Below, in pieces: positions 21,243 to 21,863 of a stretch of DNA of 21,863 bases. The notes under the pieces were generated by a model, which was not told the origin of the DNA, ran no database searches, and worked only from the letters and a program-made list of their open reading frames with translations. The stretch is from contig NW_003201162.1 in the NCBI RefSeq assembly GCF_000006405.1, positions 84,594-106,456 on the forward strand, written 5' to 3'. Source of the DNA: Perkinsus marinus ATCC 50983 (Eukaryota; Perkinsozoa; Perkinsida; Perkinsidae). Numbering within the stretch: the stretch's first letter is position 1; every line of letters starts with the position of its first letter. The position numbers and the translations under genes were made by a program.

Positions 21243-21488
21243 TTAGGTCGCACCACTTCGGATAATTTGAGCTATTCGAGCTCGATATTTCGCAATGTTG
21301 ATTCTGTTGTGTTCTTCATGAGTGCCATGGGCTTGGTTTATCATGTGATGTTTAAGAATCTCTGGCATTACCTCCAGAGTTAACCGCGAAGAAGGTAAAC
21401 TATCTAGTGAGTCGTTGGTGTAGGGCTTGAGTGGATTAGGAATTGATTCACTCAAGTGTGGTCGAAGTACATCGTGAATGTATTTCAT
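21243..21488 (-). CDS. Possible 81-residue protein, or the last exon of a larger gene
   Basis: The minus-strand frame begins MKYIHDVLRPHLSESIPNPL and ends NIAKYRARIAQIIRSGAT. The composition looks protein-like, with a regular basic/acidic helical pattern (LTLEVMPEILKHHM, HGTHEEHNRINIAKYRARIA). I do not recognise the family. An in-frame stop lies just upstream of the ATG in a TTA-repeat tract, so the gene either starts at 21488 or has spliced 5' exons I could not join. Its stop is 46 bp from the GAPDH stop, so the two would be convergent. Confidence 0.45.
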   Translation of the reverse strand: MKYIHDVLRPHLSESIPNPLKPYTNDSLDSLPSSRLTLEVMPEILKHHMINQAHGTHEEHNRINIAKYRARIAQIIRSGAT

Positions 21489-21863
21489 CGATTATAATAA
21501 TAATAATAAGATATAACTGTGAATTGGCATCGTTGTCCTGTAGACGGTCAACAGTTCAAAATAGTCACTTAGGATGGCCGTACCTCCTTGTGATGGAATA
21601 TCAGTATGGTAGGTGGGCACCATGTTTCGTGGGCTTTCTGAGCTTCTGGTCCCGACGATGCGAAAGATCAGATAGTTGAAGACAGTGTGGCCGTTTTCAG
21701 CCGTGATGGATTATCCGTACGATAAATGCCCACTATGCTCTGGGGGGCTTCTTTGGCGAGGCTTTGGTCAAGAAAACTCCGTGTGAATTGATACATTTGT
21801 GTGTTCGTATGCTTAGTGGGGAACGACGCTGAGAGCTCTGGGAAGAAGGCAGGTGTCTTTTGC
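21489..21863. other. Right-edge region; short TAA microsatellite, no gene recognised
   Basis: Five TAA triplets in a row occur at about 21495-21509. The rest of this 375-bp stretch shows no supported exon. It may hold 5' exons or the promoter of the minus-strand frame that ends at 21488. Confidence 0.4.

Overview
This is a nuclear fragment from a eukaryote, most likely an alveolate close to Perkinsus or the dinoflagellates. That call is an inference. It rests on a very high density of tiny GT-AG introns (58 modelled here, 38-199 nt, mostly 40-55), a dUTPase with the start and motif 1 of the Plasmodium type, an S-adenosylhomocysteinase with the plant/apicomplexan-type insert, and a single-domain voltage-gated channel fused to EF-hands. 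Nothing looks bacterial, organellar or viral.

Layout. 1-1823 (-): N-terminal 367 residues of an AP-1/AP-2 beta-adaptin, 11 exons, running off the left edge. 2173-2415 (+): intronless soluble cytochrome b5. 3121-3580 (-): weakly supported small gene. 3711-6214 (+): 610-residue voltage-gated cation channel with two EF-hands, 11 exons. 6891-8594 (-): 409-residue protein of unknown family, 11 exons. 8912-9629 (-): complete dUTPase, 5 exons. 9790-12853 (+): 647-residue ankyrin-repeat TKL-type kinase, 21 exons. 13331-14571: head-to-tail array of tRNA-Trp(CCA) genes on the minus strand with a 144-bp period, seven full-length units plus two decayed ones. 14742-16187 (-): intronless S-adenosylhomocysteinase. 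16456-19377 (-): IRP1-type cytosolic aconitase, 5 exons. 20177-21196 (+): intronless cytosolic GAPDH. 21243-21488 (-): possible 81-residue gene convergent with GAPDH.

Exon models were built by hand. Each joins GT-AG introns so that reading phase is kept, and for the recognised families the join also restores the conserved protein sequence. The housekeeping genes (GAPDH, SAHH, cytochrome b5) have no introns and aconitase is mostly one 1.9-kb exon, whereas the trafficking, channel and kinase genes are cut into small exons.

Functionally this is a mixed housekeeping neighbourhood with no operon logic: vesicle coat, electron transfer, ion signalling, nucleotide hygiene, kinase signalling, methyl cycle, TCA/iron and glycolysis. 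The most unusual element is the tRNA-Trp array. It has no T-run terminators between units, a gradient of decay towards one edge, and a long spurious antisense reading frame.
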